From positions 1-44,904 of the IMG/VR virus record IMGVR_UViG_3300033571_022916: a stretch of DNA of 44,904 nt; one strand, written 5' to 3'. Every line of letters starts with the position of its first letter. Position 1 is the first letter of the stretch. The translations under genes were made by a program, and so were the position numbers. Under the pieces are notes generated by a model, which did not search any database, was not told where the DNA came from, and was given only the letters and a program-made list of their open reading frames with translations. Positions 34,050 through 40,973 of the stretch are shown piece by piece. This DNA is from a virus.

Positions 34050-34382
34050 ATGGCATTTGAATCAAACATTCCTGTTGAAACTATCTTTGGATTAACTGCA
34101 CCTAATGCTTATGCAGTAATCTATGATATATCGAGCACGTTGAATGAATTTGTAAGAATAAATGTTAGATATTACGCTAACAAATCTAGTTTTGATGGCA
34201 AAAAAGCACCATTTGATTCTTTTGAATACAAAGCAATTGGGCAAGAATATCAAACTTTTGCCCAATTGCTTGCCGAATCAAATGGCAATATTTTTATTGC
34301 AGCCTACAATTTTTTAAGGCTGATCAAAAACGAGCAGGGGGATTTAGTTTTTCCTGTGGAAACATGGGAGTCTGTAGATTAA
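34050..34382 (+). CDS. Hypothetical protein, 110 aa
   Basis: Unknown protein, last of the plus-strand head operon. It has beta-strand patterns (NAYAVIYDISSTLNEFVRINVRYY) followed by a helical half (EYQTFAQLLAESNGNIFIAAYNFLRL). In the +1 frame immediately downstream, reading continues as NVVAEDEPDPTRCQDYG up to about 34581 without a stop, which might be a frame-shifted remnant of a longer C-terminus. No family was recognised. Confidence 0.55.
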   Translation: MAFESNIPVETIFGLTAPNAYAVIYDISSTLNEFVRINVRYYANKSSFDGKKAPFDSFEYKAIGQEYQTFAQLLAESNGNIFIAAYNFLRLIKNEQGDLVFPVETWESVD

Positions 34383-34616
34383 TGTCGTCGCTGAGGATGA
34401 ACCTGATCCTACCCGCTGCCAAGATTATGGGTTAGAGCCGTTAGTGTTAGTAATTGAGGGTTTACAGCATGTTTATATCTTACATGCTGTAAGGCATTGC
34501 AACCAGCTTAATGCACTTTGTAAGCTGTCCGTAACCATCCCATTTAGGCTTATTGTTATAACGGCATTTACCACAGCGTAGCAATTGCTTTGGTTGGTTG
34601 TTTGTATATTGTAGCT
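34383..34616. other. Intergenic stretch with possible coding relics
   Basis: No convincing gene lies here. The plus strand is open to about 34581 in the frame reading DEPDPTRCQDYGLEP. The minus strand is open for about 40 residues reading LLRCGKCRYNNKPKWDGYG, which has a CxxC pair and a later Cys like the zinc ribbon of mobile-element proteins. Both lack a credible start, so either could be a degraded remnant. The perfect hairpin at 34462-34492 lies within it. Confidence 0.4.
34462..34492. repeat. Perfect 11-bp inverted repeat
   Basis: TTACAGCATGT and ACATGCTGTAA flank a 9-base AT-rich spacer. There is no T tract after it, so it is not a standard terminator; it may be an operator or an end-of-transcript structure. 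Confidence 0.7.
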
Positions 34617-34618
34617 AA

Positions 34619-34657
34619 AACCCCGCTGACTTGTTACGGTTAGCGGGGTTGTTTTTT
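34619..34657. terminator. Bidirectional terminator between head and early operons
   Basis: AACCCCGCT pairs with AGCGGGGTT; on the plus strand GTTTTTTT follows and on the minus strand TTTT follows. It separates the converging plus-strand head operon and minus-strand replication operon. Confidence 0.85.
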
Positions 34658-34672
34658 TGATTTAAAATACGG

Positions 34673-34891
34673 TTAATTGTCTTCAGTAAATCCGATTGGT
34701 GGGCTTTTAGTCATTGGTTTGTCCATCATTTTGCTGAGTCTTTCCATGGCGGCGAACCCTTTTACTTCTTTCAAAGCTTCTTCCTTAGTAAAACCTGATT
34801 CAACCATCGCTTGTACGCATAGGCATTGTTCAGGGGAAAATTGCTTTAACTCTTTCCAAAATTCCACATCAGTCATTTGTTGGACATCCAT
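34673..34891 (-). CDS. Hypothetical protein, 72 aa
   Basis: Start chosen at ATG 34891 (reading MDVQQMTDVEFW), which leaves a 4-base gap after the previous gene, rather than at the farther upstream codon. The protein is helical and acidic (WKELKQFSPEQCLCVQAMVE, then FTKEEALKEVKGFAAMERL). No family recognised; it is the last gene of the replication-region operon and ends 15 bases before the terminator. Confidence 0.5.
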   Translation of the reverse strand: MDVQQMTDVEFWKELKQFSPEQCLCVQAMVESGFTKEEALKEVKGFAAMERLSKMMDKPMTKSPPIGFTEDN

Positions 34892-34895
34892 TTTG

Positions 34896-35150
34896 TTACT
34901 CCACAATGTTTTCAAATAAAGGCGCGTCAATTTCAACCACGTCAACCTGCTTAGTCCCAAACACAAGCTCTATCGTGTGATTGACTGCCTGACACCACAC
35001 CTTGTAAGGATAATTCCGCCTCAACCCAAATGGATAGGCTTTATTCAATTCCCTTCTAAGCTGGGAACGATTCATTGACCCATCCTGACAAGCTTGCCTA
35101 TGCTTGCTTAGCATAGGGCTAATCGCTTTATAAGCTTTTTCTTTCCACAT
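34896..35150 (-). CDS. Hypothetical phage protein, 84 aa
   Basis: Start chosen at ATG 35150 (MWKEKAYKAISPML) with GAGGTG a few bases upstream and an 8-base gap from the preceding gene. The central motif RRELNKAYPFGLRRNYPYKVW matches a small family of phage proteins in which AYPFG and YPYKVW are conserved, function unknown. It is basic at the N-terminus and acidic at the end (VDVVEIDAPLFENIVE). Part of the minus-strand early operon. Confidence 0.6.
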   Translation of the reverse strand: MWKEKAYKAISPMLSKHRQACQDGSMNRSQLRRELNKAYPFGLRRNYPYKVWCQAVNHTIELVFGTKQVDVVEIDAPLFENIVE

Positions 35151-35158
35151 TGCACACC

Positions 35159-35494
35159 TCAATCTATTCCAACATTTTTGACAAATTCGGCGGCATTCCA
35201 CACAGGGATACTGCTATCAATATCATTCAATTCAAGCTGACCAGAAAGTACTTTGAGCCGCACTCCTAAATTAGCCATTGCATCTCCCCGCTCTTTAGCA
35301 ATAGAAAGCAGGGAACCAACGCAAACGGAACTATTATCGGCACTCGGTTCATCATCAGAATAATCGACGGTTTGATGACATGCGAACCACGTATCGCCTA
35401 AGATTACATCCCCAGCGATTTGTTCGGCACGGGCTTCGCTGAGGCGAAAATCAACATTAGCCCGAAATGGGCAGTTAGAGCATGGGGCTTTCAC
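35159..35494 (-). CDS. Cysteine-motif phage protein (DUF6283-like)
   Basis: A 111-residue protein with the N-terminal PCSNCPFR motif, then a second Cys/His motif (FACHQTVDY) and a later Cys (SVCVGSL). This four-ligand arrangement, with CxxCPFR first, is typical of the small DUF6283-type phage family and probably binds zinc or an iron-sulfur cluster. Its function is unknown. It lies 2 bases after the 179-residue gene and 8 bases before the next, within the same operon. Confidence 0.6.
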   Translation of the reverse strand: MKAPCSNCPFRANVDFRLSEARAEQIAGDVILGDTWFACHQTVDYSDDEPSADNSSVCVGSLLSIAKERGDAMANLGVRLKVLSGQLELNDIDSSIPVWNAAEFVKNVGID

Positions 35495-35496
35495 AA

Positions 35497-36036
35497 CTAC
35501 ACCACCACCGCCCGAGGCTGCAAAGCCACAACCTTACCCGAAGTCTCAGCAAGCGATTCCATTGATTCCATTCCCAGCAGGGACAATTGAGATGGTCTTG
35601 ATTGCAACCATTCTCCATAAGCTTGCAGGATCAACCGTGAAACCCGTTCAATCCGCCCACCGTCATCAAAGAGTCGCAAAACAAATCCATCAATTTTAGG
35701 TAAAGTCGTTTCAAAAAAGATTTCATTGTGTTCTATGTCTGCGGAACAATTTAGCTTTGCAGCTAATGTCTTAGGGGCATCTGTCTCCATATTCCAAGCA
35801 ATCTTTAACATCTTTGGGGAAATATACGGAACCGAAACCCCTAAATAGTTTTCGCAAAATTTCGCCAAATCAGAAAACAGATTAATGACATCGGGGGGAA
35901 TAGATACATCAATATTTTTGATCGAATGGACTTCAGGAAATCCATCGATCATTGAGACAAACTCCAAAGAATACAAATTAATTACGCCGCCATGATTGGG
36001 GACAAACTCCGCCTTAGTCACATAGTTTTGGTTCAT
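35497..36036 (-). CDS. Hypothetical protein, 179 aa, with QLSLL motif
   Basis: Start chosen at ATG 36036 because AAAGG lies 5 bases upstream; a GTG at 36042 adds two residues. The protein is beta-rich over the first 100 residues (VINLYSLEFVSMIDGFPEVH, SIPPDVINLF) then helical (RIERVSRLILQAYGEWLQSR). The segment RPSQLSLLG near the end resembles the QL-S/D-L-F/L motif by which proteins dock on the DNA polymerase sliding clamp. No family recognised; an early DNA-metabolism role is inferred from the operon. Confidence 0.5.
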   Translation of the reverse strand: MNQNYVTKAEFVPNHGGVINLYSLEFVSMIDGFPEVHSIKNIDVSIPPDVINLFSDLAKFCENYLGVSVPYISPKMLKIAWNMETDAPKTLAAKLNCSADIEHNEIFFETTLPKIDGFVLRLFDDGGRIERVSRLILQAYGEWLQSRPSQLSLLGMESMESLAETSGKVVALQPRAVVV

Positions 36037-36048
36037 AGACACCTTTCG

Positions 36049-36273
36049 TTATTTTTGTTCTGTTTGTTCTGGTTCGCCCTGCGGATTGCATCGCAAAAAG
36101 TTCAGAGCCTTTTGGATGTCAATGCGATATTTGTTCCCGCCAAATTGGTTTAAATGGATAAACTCTACCCCTTCCCTCCAACAACCATGAATAAGTTTTT
36201 CTATGTAACCGCGCCCAACCTTAATCCGGTTGGCGAAGTCTTCGACAGTCTCAAACATATCAGGCTGATCCAT
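36049..36273 (-). CDS. Excisionase-like winged-helix DNA-binding protein
   Basis: A 74-residue protein with a MerR/excisionase-type helix-turn-helix: TVEDFANRIKVGRGYIEKLIHG is the helix-turn-helix, followed by the wing GGNKYRIDIQKALNFLRC. It most probably binds DNA as a small regulator or as an architectural factor. No integrase was found, so a role in excision is not implied. It sits 6 bases before the 181-residue frame and 85 bases after the 90-residue gene. Confidence 0.65.
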   Translation of the reverse strand: MDQPDMFETVEDFANRIKVGRGYIEKLIHGCWREGVEFIHLNQFGGNKYRIDIQKALNFLRCNPQGEPEQTEQK

Positions 36274-36358
36274 GCGCCACCCTTTAAAGCAATCCCTACA
36301 GCCTTAAGATAGCACAAAAAGCCATAGGGAACTACGAAAGTATTTAAATTGCTGGGAA

Positions 36359-36631
36359 TTATTTTTGAGTACGGGCAAATGATAGCCGAAGTACAACAGC
36401 CATTCCTTTGCCATTGACAGGCTCACATGCGGCATCAATCTCAAAATACATGTGTTTTTTGCCGCATTCTTGCGCTAAGGATGTCAATTCATCTGAAGTA
36501 AAGGAAAACGGAACAAAAACCTCTTCGTCAGCAATTTTTGAAAAATCCATTTCAGCTAAATCTGAATGCGAAAATACAGATTTTAAAACGCTTTGGATTT
36601 CACTAGAATTTAGGGCGCAATATTCTGGCAT
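36359..36631 (-). CDS. Hypothetical acidic protein, 90 aa
   Basis: Unknown protein directly downstream of dnaB on the same strand (30-base gap, AGAGGT before the ATG). It is acidic with a regular alternation (SEIQSVLKSVFSHSDLAEMDF, FSFTSDELTSLAQECGKKHM, YFEIDAACEPVNGKGM) consistent with a small alpha/beta protein. It might be a helicase partner because of the gene order, but there is no motif to support that. Confidence 0.5.
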   Translation of the reverse strand: MPEYCALNSSEIQSVLKSVFSHSDLAEMDFSKIADEEVFVPFSFTSDELTSLAQECGKKHMYFEIDAACEPVNGKGMAVVLRLSFARTQK

Positions 36632-36661
36632 TGAGAGTACCTCTTGGTGTTAGCGGAATTA

Positions 36662-38101
36662 TTATTTTGAAGCAGCAAGATTTTCAAACTTAGTCAGCCG
36701 TGGGTCAAATAGCAGTTGCACCGTTCCAGTCGGTCCATTGCGGTGCTTTGCCACAATCAATTCAGCCACCCCGCGATCCGCCGTATCAGGGTTATAGTAT
36801 TCATCGCGATACAAAAACAGAACCTGATCCCCGTCCTGCTCCAAAGATCCCGAATCTCTCAAGTCTGAAAGGGCGGGTCTCTTGTCGGCACGGCTTTCCA
36901 CCGAACGGTTTAGCTGAGACAGAGCTATTACTACGACCCCTAACTCCATCGCCATTACTTTCAATTTGCGGCTGATGGCTGAAATCTCAGCATTGCGATT
37001 CCCGCTACCATTTGATGGCTCGCCCTCCACAGACATTAACTGCAAATAATCAATCAGGATTACCCCCAAATTGCCGCCATACTTAGCCTTAATCTTTCCT
37101 GCACTGTGACGAATTTTCTCGACAGTGCATGATGATCGATCCTCAATGGCAATAGGCAAGGGCTGTAAGTCATTAACTACCTGAGCCATTTTGCTCCACA
37201 TCGCATCAGGCAAATTAGCTGACCGCAAATCATTGGCAGTTGCGCCATATTCCGACGATCTAGTTTTAGACCGCCCTGACATAATGCGATAGGTCAACGA
37301 CTCTTTGGACATCTCAAGGGAAAAAATTGCCACAGGGGTGTTATTAAGCTCGGCTATATTTACGGCTAGCTGTATCCCCATAGAGGTTTTGCCCATAGAC
37401 GGACGACCCGCCAAAATAATTAAATCCCCTGGATCAAGCCCCCCACCAGTCGTATCATCAAAGTCATAAAATCCTGTGGCGTATTTCTGCTTCAACACTT
37501 CGCCCCGTTGCCTAGCCTCATCAACCTTGACCATTTCAATCAGGGCATCACTAGCCAACTTGCCAAGACTCGCGCTATTCCCAGCTTGGGGGAATGCAAG
37601 GGCGGTCGTAGACAGCAGCATTTCCTGCGCTTGGTTCGCCACATCCGACAAAGACGCATCAGATTTAACTGCCAATTCCCTTAGCCGTCCTGAGACTTCG
37701 ATCAGCTTACGGCGGATAAAATACTCTTGGATTTTTTGGCAGTACGCCGACAACAAAAGCTCTGCACAAACCCCTCTGCTGTATTCGACTAAATAAACAA
37801 CTGTAGAACTGCCCCCAATAGCATCTAATTCGCCCGTGCTAGCCAGATAATCGCACACGGTCAAAAGGTCGATCGGCGTACTTTTTTTGTAAAGCGCAGA
37901 ACAAGCGGCGTAAATTTTCTGATGAGCCGCCACATAAAACGAATCAGCCGAAATCAAAGAGTTTACAAACCCAAAAACCTTATTTTCGCCCGTCATCTCG
38001 TCTAGGATTGCCCCCAGCACCCCCCGCTCTATATCAGTATTCTGGGGCGGCGCAAGCCAGTTATCCCCTTCAGGTCTAAGTACCTTAGGCGCGTTAACCA
38101 T
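36662..38101 (-). CDS. dnaB: Replicative DNA helicase (DnaB family)
   Basis: A 479-residue DnaB-type helicase that unwinds DNA ahead of the replisome as a hexamer using ATP. The N-terminal domain has the signature ERGVLGAILDE and FYVAAHQKIYAA. The RecA-like C-terminal domain has the Walker A motif GRPSMGKTS at about 232-240, ATGFYDFDDTTGGG before it, the Walker B segment GVILIDYLQL, and the arginine-finger and end motif DLRDSGSLEQDGDQVLFLYRD with IVAKHRNGPTG. It is full length for the family. It follows the replication initiator gene on the same strand with a 71-base gap that holds a TTGACT box. Confidence 0.95.
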   Translation of the reverse strand: MVNAPKVLRPEGDNWLAPPQNTDIERGVLGAILDEMTGENKVFGFVNSLISADSFYVAAHQKIYAACSALYKKSTPIDLLTVCDYLASTGELDAIGGSSTVVYLVEYSRGVCAELLLSAYCQKIQEYFIRRKLIEVSGRLRELAVKSDASLSDVANQAQEMLLSTTALAFPQAGNSASLGKLASDALIEMVKVDEARQRGEVLKQKYATGFYDFDDTTGGGLDPGDLIILAGRPSMGKTSMGIQLAVNIAELNNTPVAIFSLEMSKESLTYRIMSGRSKTRSSEYGATANDLRSANLPDAMWSKMAQVVNDLQPLPIAIEDRSSCTVEKIRHSAGKIKAKYGGNLGVILIDYLQLMSVEGEPSNGSGNRNAEISAISRKLKVMAMELGVVVIALSQLNRSVESRADKRPALSDLRDSGSLEQDGDQVLFLYRDEYYNPDTADRGVAELIVAKHRNGPTGTVQLLFDPRLTKFENLAASK

Positions 38102-38172
38102 AATTTTTCTTACCTTTCCGAAAAAGCATTAATTCAAATTTAATTCACCCTACCAGCCGACACGGGTCAAAG

Positions 38173-39477
38173 TCAAGACGCAATCGCATGATTCGCTAAA
38201 TAATCATCAATCTGCTGATTTTCCCAGTCGGCTCCGTGAATCTCCCTCATGCACCCCTCAAACTTAGCTTGATGTTTCCGCACGGCGCGACCGCGCAAAG
38301 CCGCGCCAGCCGCTGAATCCCAGCTTTGATTTAGCACATTGTCCTGATAGCTTTGCAGCCAATAGCGCAACCGCGCCTCAGGCGTATCGCCAAATTCGAG
38401 TTCTGCAAGCCGCTCCTGCTCTTGGATTTCCGCCCTTTTCGCGTCTTCTGCGACTAGCGCCGCTGGGCGTACCGCAATAGCAGCGGTGTTCGCGTCCGTC
38501 GCGGTTGGCGCGGGTGTCGCTAAGTCCGTCAAATACTGTACCAGACGGGATTTGTGGTTAGCAGCGGTATTAGGTTGCTCTAGGTTGAGTGAGCCATTAA
38601 TCACCATCAGCCCTACCGCCCTTGCGTCAAATTTGCGCTCAGACCAGAATTTTTCGCGCTGCAACAGGCTTTGACCTAGCGACACGATAAATGACAAATC
38701 CATCCGCCATTCAGCCACCTTAAAACGCAAAAATTGGGCATCTTCGAGTTTTGCAGTCCACCATGCAAAAAGCTGGTCTTTCGTGCAATTTTCGGGCGGA
38801 GCCGCCGCAAAACGTGTCTCAGCAAGGGATTCAGGGTTTTCACCAGAGAGATTTTGCTTTTTTTGTGCAAAAGGGTACTGACCCGTTGGGCTTACAGATT
38901 TTTTTGCCTGAGGATCTTGATCCAAATTTCCGACCCTCACACACACACCCTCTTTTTCTTGATTCTCCTCGTGCGTATTAGAGGGAGTGTTATTAATAAT
39001 AATATTTCTATATATAGATGTCCCTTCAACTTTTTCGCTTTGATGCGGATCGAATTGATCCGGCTGAAGGATCGAATTGATCCGCTTAGAGGATCGAATT
39101 GATCCGCTTAGAGGATCGAATTGATCCGGCTGAAGGATCGAATTGATCCGCTTAGAGGATCGAATTGATCCTTTGACTTCGCTCGATTCCTGTGTATTTG
39201 CAGAAAAATTGCTTAAAAAATCTAGAGATCGAAAATAGCGGTGACGGGTCTTTGTTGTGGTCTCAATGATGTTTTTCGCCTCAATCTCATTAATGGCTAT
39301 CCTAATCCGACGGGTATCACTCCCCAAATCTTCGGCAATCTGAGAGCATGAGAACTCCGTCCATTGATCGGGCTGATCTGTCGATGATGCCAAATGCAAA
39401 AAGACCACCATCTGCATGTGTGATAGGTGGCTTTTTAGGGCTATTAGCGTCTTACGTGTGATACAATATCCTTGCAT
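38173..39477 (-). CDS. Replication initiator with internal iteron origin
   Basis: A 434-residue protein comparable in organisation to lambda O. Residues 1-90 form a winged-helix DNA-binding domain (QMVVFLHLASSTDQPDQW, then CSQIAEDLGSDTRRIRIAINEIEAKNIIE), followed by a linker containing the iteron-encoded repeats (about 103-144), an AT-rich-encoded stretch (IYRNIIINNTP), and a C-terminal helical half (from about 235) that would recruit helicase. It starts with AAGGAGGG about 7 bases before the ATG. It sits directly before dnaB as initiator genes do. The two 22-residue protein repeats (SIRSSKRINSILQPDQFDP) come from a 66-bp DNA repeat. Sequence similarity to a named initiator family was not seen. 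Confidence 0.75.
   Translation of the reverse strand: MQGYCITRKTLIALKSHLSHMQMVVFLHLASSTDQPDQWTEFSCSQIAEDLGSDTRRIRIAINEIEAKNIIETTTKTRHRYFRSLDFLSNFSANTQESSEVKGSIRSSKRINSILQPDQFDPLSGSIRSSKRINSILQPDQFDPHQSEKVEGTSIYRNIIINNTPSNTHEENQEKEGVCVRVGNLDQDPQAKKSVSPTGQYPFAQKKQNLSGENPESLAETRFAAAPPENCTKDQLFAWWTAKLEDAQFLRFKVAEWRMDLSFIVSLGQSLLQREKFWSERKFDARAVGLMVINGSLNLEQPNTAANHKSRLVQYLTDLATPAPTATDANTAAIAVRPAALVAEDAKRAEIQEQERLAELEFGDTPEARLRYWLQSYQDNVLNQSWDSAAGAALRGRAVRKHQAKFEGCMREIHGADWENQQIDDYLANHAIAS
38985..39023. other. AT-rich stretch beside the iterons (possible unwinding element)
   Basis: A run of A/T-dominated sequence (TATTAATAATAATATTTC and TATATATAGA) lies next to the iteron array on the side downstream in the initiator gene. 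In lambda an AT-rich element likewise follows the iterons inside gene O, and is opened first during initiation. The position matches this arrangement; its function is inference. Confidence 0.6.
39047..39171. repeat. Six 22-bp iterons (probable replication origin)
   Basis: GGATCGAATTGATCC occurs six times at 39047, 39069, 39091, 39113, 39135 and 39157, always exactly 22 bases apart, with 7-base linkers of two types (GGCTGAA and GCTTAGA, in the order A-B-B-A-B). The core is an interrupted palindrome (GGATC-GAATT-GATCC). Two helical turns per unit puts every core on the same face of DNA, ideal for cooperative initiator binding. Confidence 0.85.
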
Positions 39478-39562
39478 TGTTGCCCTCCTTACGGCAGTTG
39501 CAGCACCTGTTATTTTAACGGATCGGGTTGACAGTGCCCTTTCGCTTAATTCAAATTCAACG

Positions 39563-39590
39563 CCTCAGCACTCCTATGCTGGGGTTTTTT
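39563..39590 (+). terminator. Plus-strand hairpin with T tract upstream of the initiator gene
   Basis: CCTCAGCA pairs with TGCTGGGG (one G-T pair) and six T residues follow on the plus strand. It points against the initiator gene, so it would stop antisense transcripts arriving from the initiator side; no plus-strand gene feeds it. Confidence 0.5.
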
Positions 39591-39616
39591 ATTGTCTCCA
39601 TCACCCTCATACTAGA

Positions 39617-39643
39617 ATCCCACAAGCGGCTAACTTGTGGGAT
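39617..39643 (-). repeat. 10-bp perfect hairpin
   Basis: ATCCCACAAG pairs with CTTGTGGGAT around a 7-base loop just downstream of the 80-residue gene. It lacks a T tract, so it may be a processing or stability element rather than a terminator. Confidence 0.6.
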
Positions 39644-39651
39644 CAAGAAAT

Positions 39652-39894
39652 TTAAAATGACGATGACTCAAAATCAATTGCAGTACCAGTGACCTGAGTG
39701 CAATCACCAAACCGCCAACCAGCCCAACTAGGGTCTAATTGCTGCTTCAAAAGAAGCCATTCTGCGGCTTTAGCCTTGACGGATTCAGTACGCAGTAACG
39801 GAAGCTGGATCGACCGTCTACCTTTGCCACCATCAACAAAAGTGATTTCCCAGAGAGCAAAGTTAAGCAGTTGCTGTGCCGTTGGTCTTAACAT
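39652..39894 (-). CDS. Hypothetical protein, 80 aa
   Basis: Unknown protein with an N-terminal strand-rich segment (LLNFALWEITFVDGGKGRRS) followed by QLPLLRTESVKAKAAEWLLLKQQLD and a Trp-rich end (WAGWRFGDCTQ). It starts by TGATG overlap with the previous gene, so translation is probably coupled. It is the last gene before the hairpin and the initiator promoter region. Confidence 0.5.
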   Translation of the reverse strand: MLRPTAQQLLNFALWEITFVDGGKGRRSIQLPLLRTESVKAKAAEWLLLKQQLDPSWAGWRFGDCTQVTGTAIDFESSSF

Positions 39895-40163
39895 CAGATA
39901 ATCCCTCGCAAATTCGCTTGATCTGCCAAATCCTCTGCCAGTCGCTTATGGGCGTGACTGGTCAAACTCATCACCCATTGCAGCGCACCCGCGCCAAACC
40001 GCGACTCACCGCCATGTTCGCGAAATCGCGCCGCCGCGTTTGTCCAGTAATCGCGGGTTACGCCATCAATCGAGGCATCCGCTACCATTCCGCAAATTAG
40101 CGCACACGCACCCGCGAGGTCAGCGACTGTCGCGGTACGCCGCCAATCTTGAAATTCATTCAT
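39894..40163 (-). CDS. Hypothetical protein, 89 aa
   Basis: Start chosen at ATG 40163, which overlaps the previous gene by ATGA. It is an alanine- and arginine-rich, helical protein (ATVADLAGACALICGMVADA, then RDYWTNAAARFREHGGESR, LTSHAHKRLAEDLADQ). The DNA is one of the CGCGA-rich patches (39950-40130), in contrast to its neighbours. No function assigned. Confidence 0.55.
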   Translation of the reverse strand: MNEFQDWRRTATVADLAGACALICGMVADASIDGVTRDYWTNAAARFREHGGESRFGAGALQWVMSLTSHAHKRLAEDLADQANLRGII

Positions 40164-40474
40164 AGCTGTTCCTTCGCAAAAACTTGACATAGCCCATGCG
40201 CCAACAGTTTGCACTGTAAAAGCGTAAGGCTGTTAATCCATGCTTTGGTAGTTGCTGACAGATTGGGGTCTTCAAAGGCTTCGTAAGTGTTGTACAGGTG
40301 GAACCAGCCTTGATACAACCCTTCATAGTCTGCAATCCACAGCCGTTCATATAGCTGTGCAATCAAAGTGTCAATCTGCCCTGATGACTGTTCCATCAGT
40401 TCCTCTGCAATTCCTTTTTGTTGCGGCGGCAAAGCATCAACAAAAACTTTAGACAATAAACCTTGTAATTCCAT
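40160..40474 (-). CDS. Hypothetical helical protein, 104 aa
   Basis: Unknown helical acidic protein (LPPQQKGIAEELMEQSSGQI, WIADYEGLYQGWFHLYNTYE, SATTKAWINSLTLLQCKLL) with an aromatic-rich centre and no membrane segment. AAGGGA lies about 10 bases before the ATG. It follows nblA by 80 bases that contain a CCCCC/GGGGG hairpin, and overlaps the next gene by ATGA. Neighbourhood suggests a takeover function, which is inference only. Confidence 0.5.
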   Translation of the reverse strand: MELQGLLSKVFVDALPPQQKGIAEELMEQSSGQIDTLIAQLYERLWIADYEGLYQGWFHLYNTYEAFEDPNLSATTKAWINSLTLLQCKLLAHGLCQVFAKEQL

Positions 40475-40527
40475 CTGTTATAGTTCCCTTGGAAGGATAT
40501 GTGGATTGTTCTTTTTTTTGCATTGCG

Positions 40528-40550
40528 CCCCCGTTATTGGGGGTTTTATT
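40528..40550 (+). terminator. Small GC hairpin between nblA and the 104-aa gene
   Basis: CCCCC and GGGGG flank GTTATT, followed by TTTTATT on the plus strand only. As a minus-strand element it would be an RNA hairpin at the start of the downstream gene. It resembles the plus-directed hairpin at 39563 in arrangement. Confidence 0.35.
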
Positions 40551-40554
40551 GTGT

Positions 40555-40749
40555 CTATGGCAGCTTTGCCTTGGTCAATTTGGCGATCACGGACGATTGT
40601 CCCAAATACAAATGGTGCAGTGCTATAAGCAACTCTTGGGCTTCGCAAAGGCTTAGCTGTCTAATCTGCCCCTGAAACGCATGATGTACAAGCTGTTTTT
40701 CGAGGGGTAGCTCATTAAACGGAATTGGGGATGCTGGGATAATAATCAC
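40555..40749 (-). CDS. nblA: NblA-like phycobilisome degradation protein
   Basis: A 64-residue protein matching NblA, the adaptor that targets light-harvesting phycobilisomes for ClpC/ClpP degradation. The family core is present: LPLEKQLVHHAF then GQIRQLSLCEAQELLIALHH, matching the cyanobacterial L-S-L-E-Q-Q-F, Q-x-Q and S-x-E-Q-A-Q-E-L positions. The whole protein is about the family's usual length of 55-65 residues. GTG at 40749 is the likely start: it overlaps the TGA of the previous gene (GTGA) and has AAGGAG upstream; TTG at 40752 is the alternative. Phage NblA copies are known from Microcystis and Planktothrix phages, where they would redirect amino acids and reduce photodamage during infection. 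Confidence 0.85.
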   Translation of the reverse strand: MIIIPASPIPFNELPLEKQLVHHAFQGQIRQLSLCEAQELLIALHHLYLGQSSVIAKLTKAKLP

Positions 40750-40973
40750 CAATTTTGGCTCCTTACGTCTAGATGTATATCTGCCATCGCACGGGCGATC
40801 ATGCGATTTCGTGGGCTGTGGCAGCGCTTCGTGAATTTCAGGCTGCCTGCGAACACCACGCCCATCGCGACGTTTTGGCGGTACAAGATCGCGACTTCGC
40901 TATCCTTCACGACAAACGCCCAATCGCGTTCAATCGCGGGGTAGCGCCCTGGGGCAAGATTTCTGATTGTCAT
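40746..40973 (-). CDS. Hypothetical protein, 75 aa
   Basis: Unknown basic protein directly before nblA, with which it overlaps by four bases, so the two are translationally coupled. Sequence elements are LAPGRYPAIERDWAFVVKDSE, VAILYRQNVAMGVVFAG and CHSPRNRMIARAMADIH. It also overlaps the stop of the ssDNA-binding-like gene by TAATG. The DNA is CGCGA-rich. Coupling to nblA makes a shared role plausible but there is no motif evidence. Confidence 0.5.
   Translation of the reverse strand: MTIRNLAPGRYPAIERDWAFVVKDSEVAILYRQNVAMGVVFAGSLKFTKRCHSPRNRMIARAMADIHLDVRSQNW

Noticed and set aside
34500-34616. Insertion sequence remnant
   Set aside because: The CxxC-containing frame is too short, has no start or transposase motif, and no flanking target duplication is visible. 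It is kept only as a low-interest observation.
36049-36273. Excisionase implying a lysogeny module
   Set aside because: No integrase or attachment-site repeat was found. The small winged-helix protein may be any DNA-binding early protein.
39047-39171. CRISPR-like array of repeats
   Set aside because: The unit is 22 bp with only 7-base linkers that themselves repeat, and it lies inside a coding gene. Spacers are not unique, so these are iterons.
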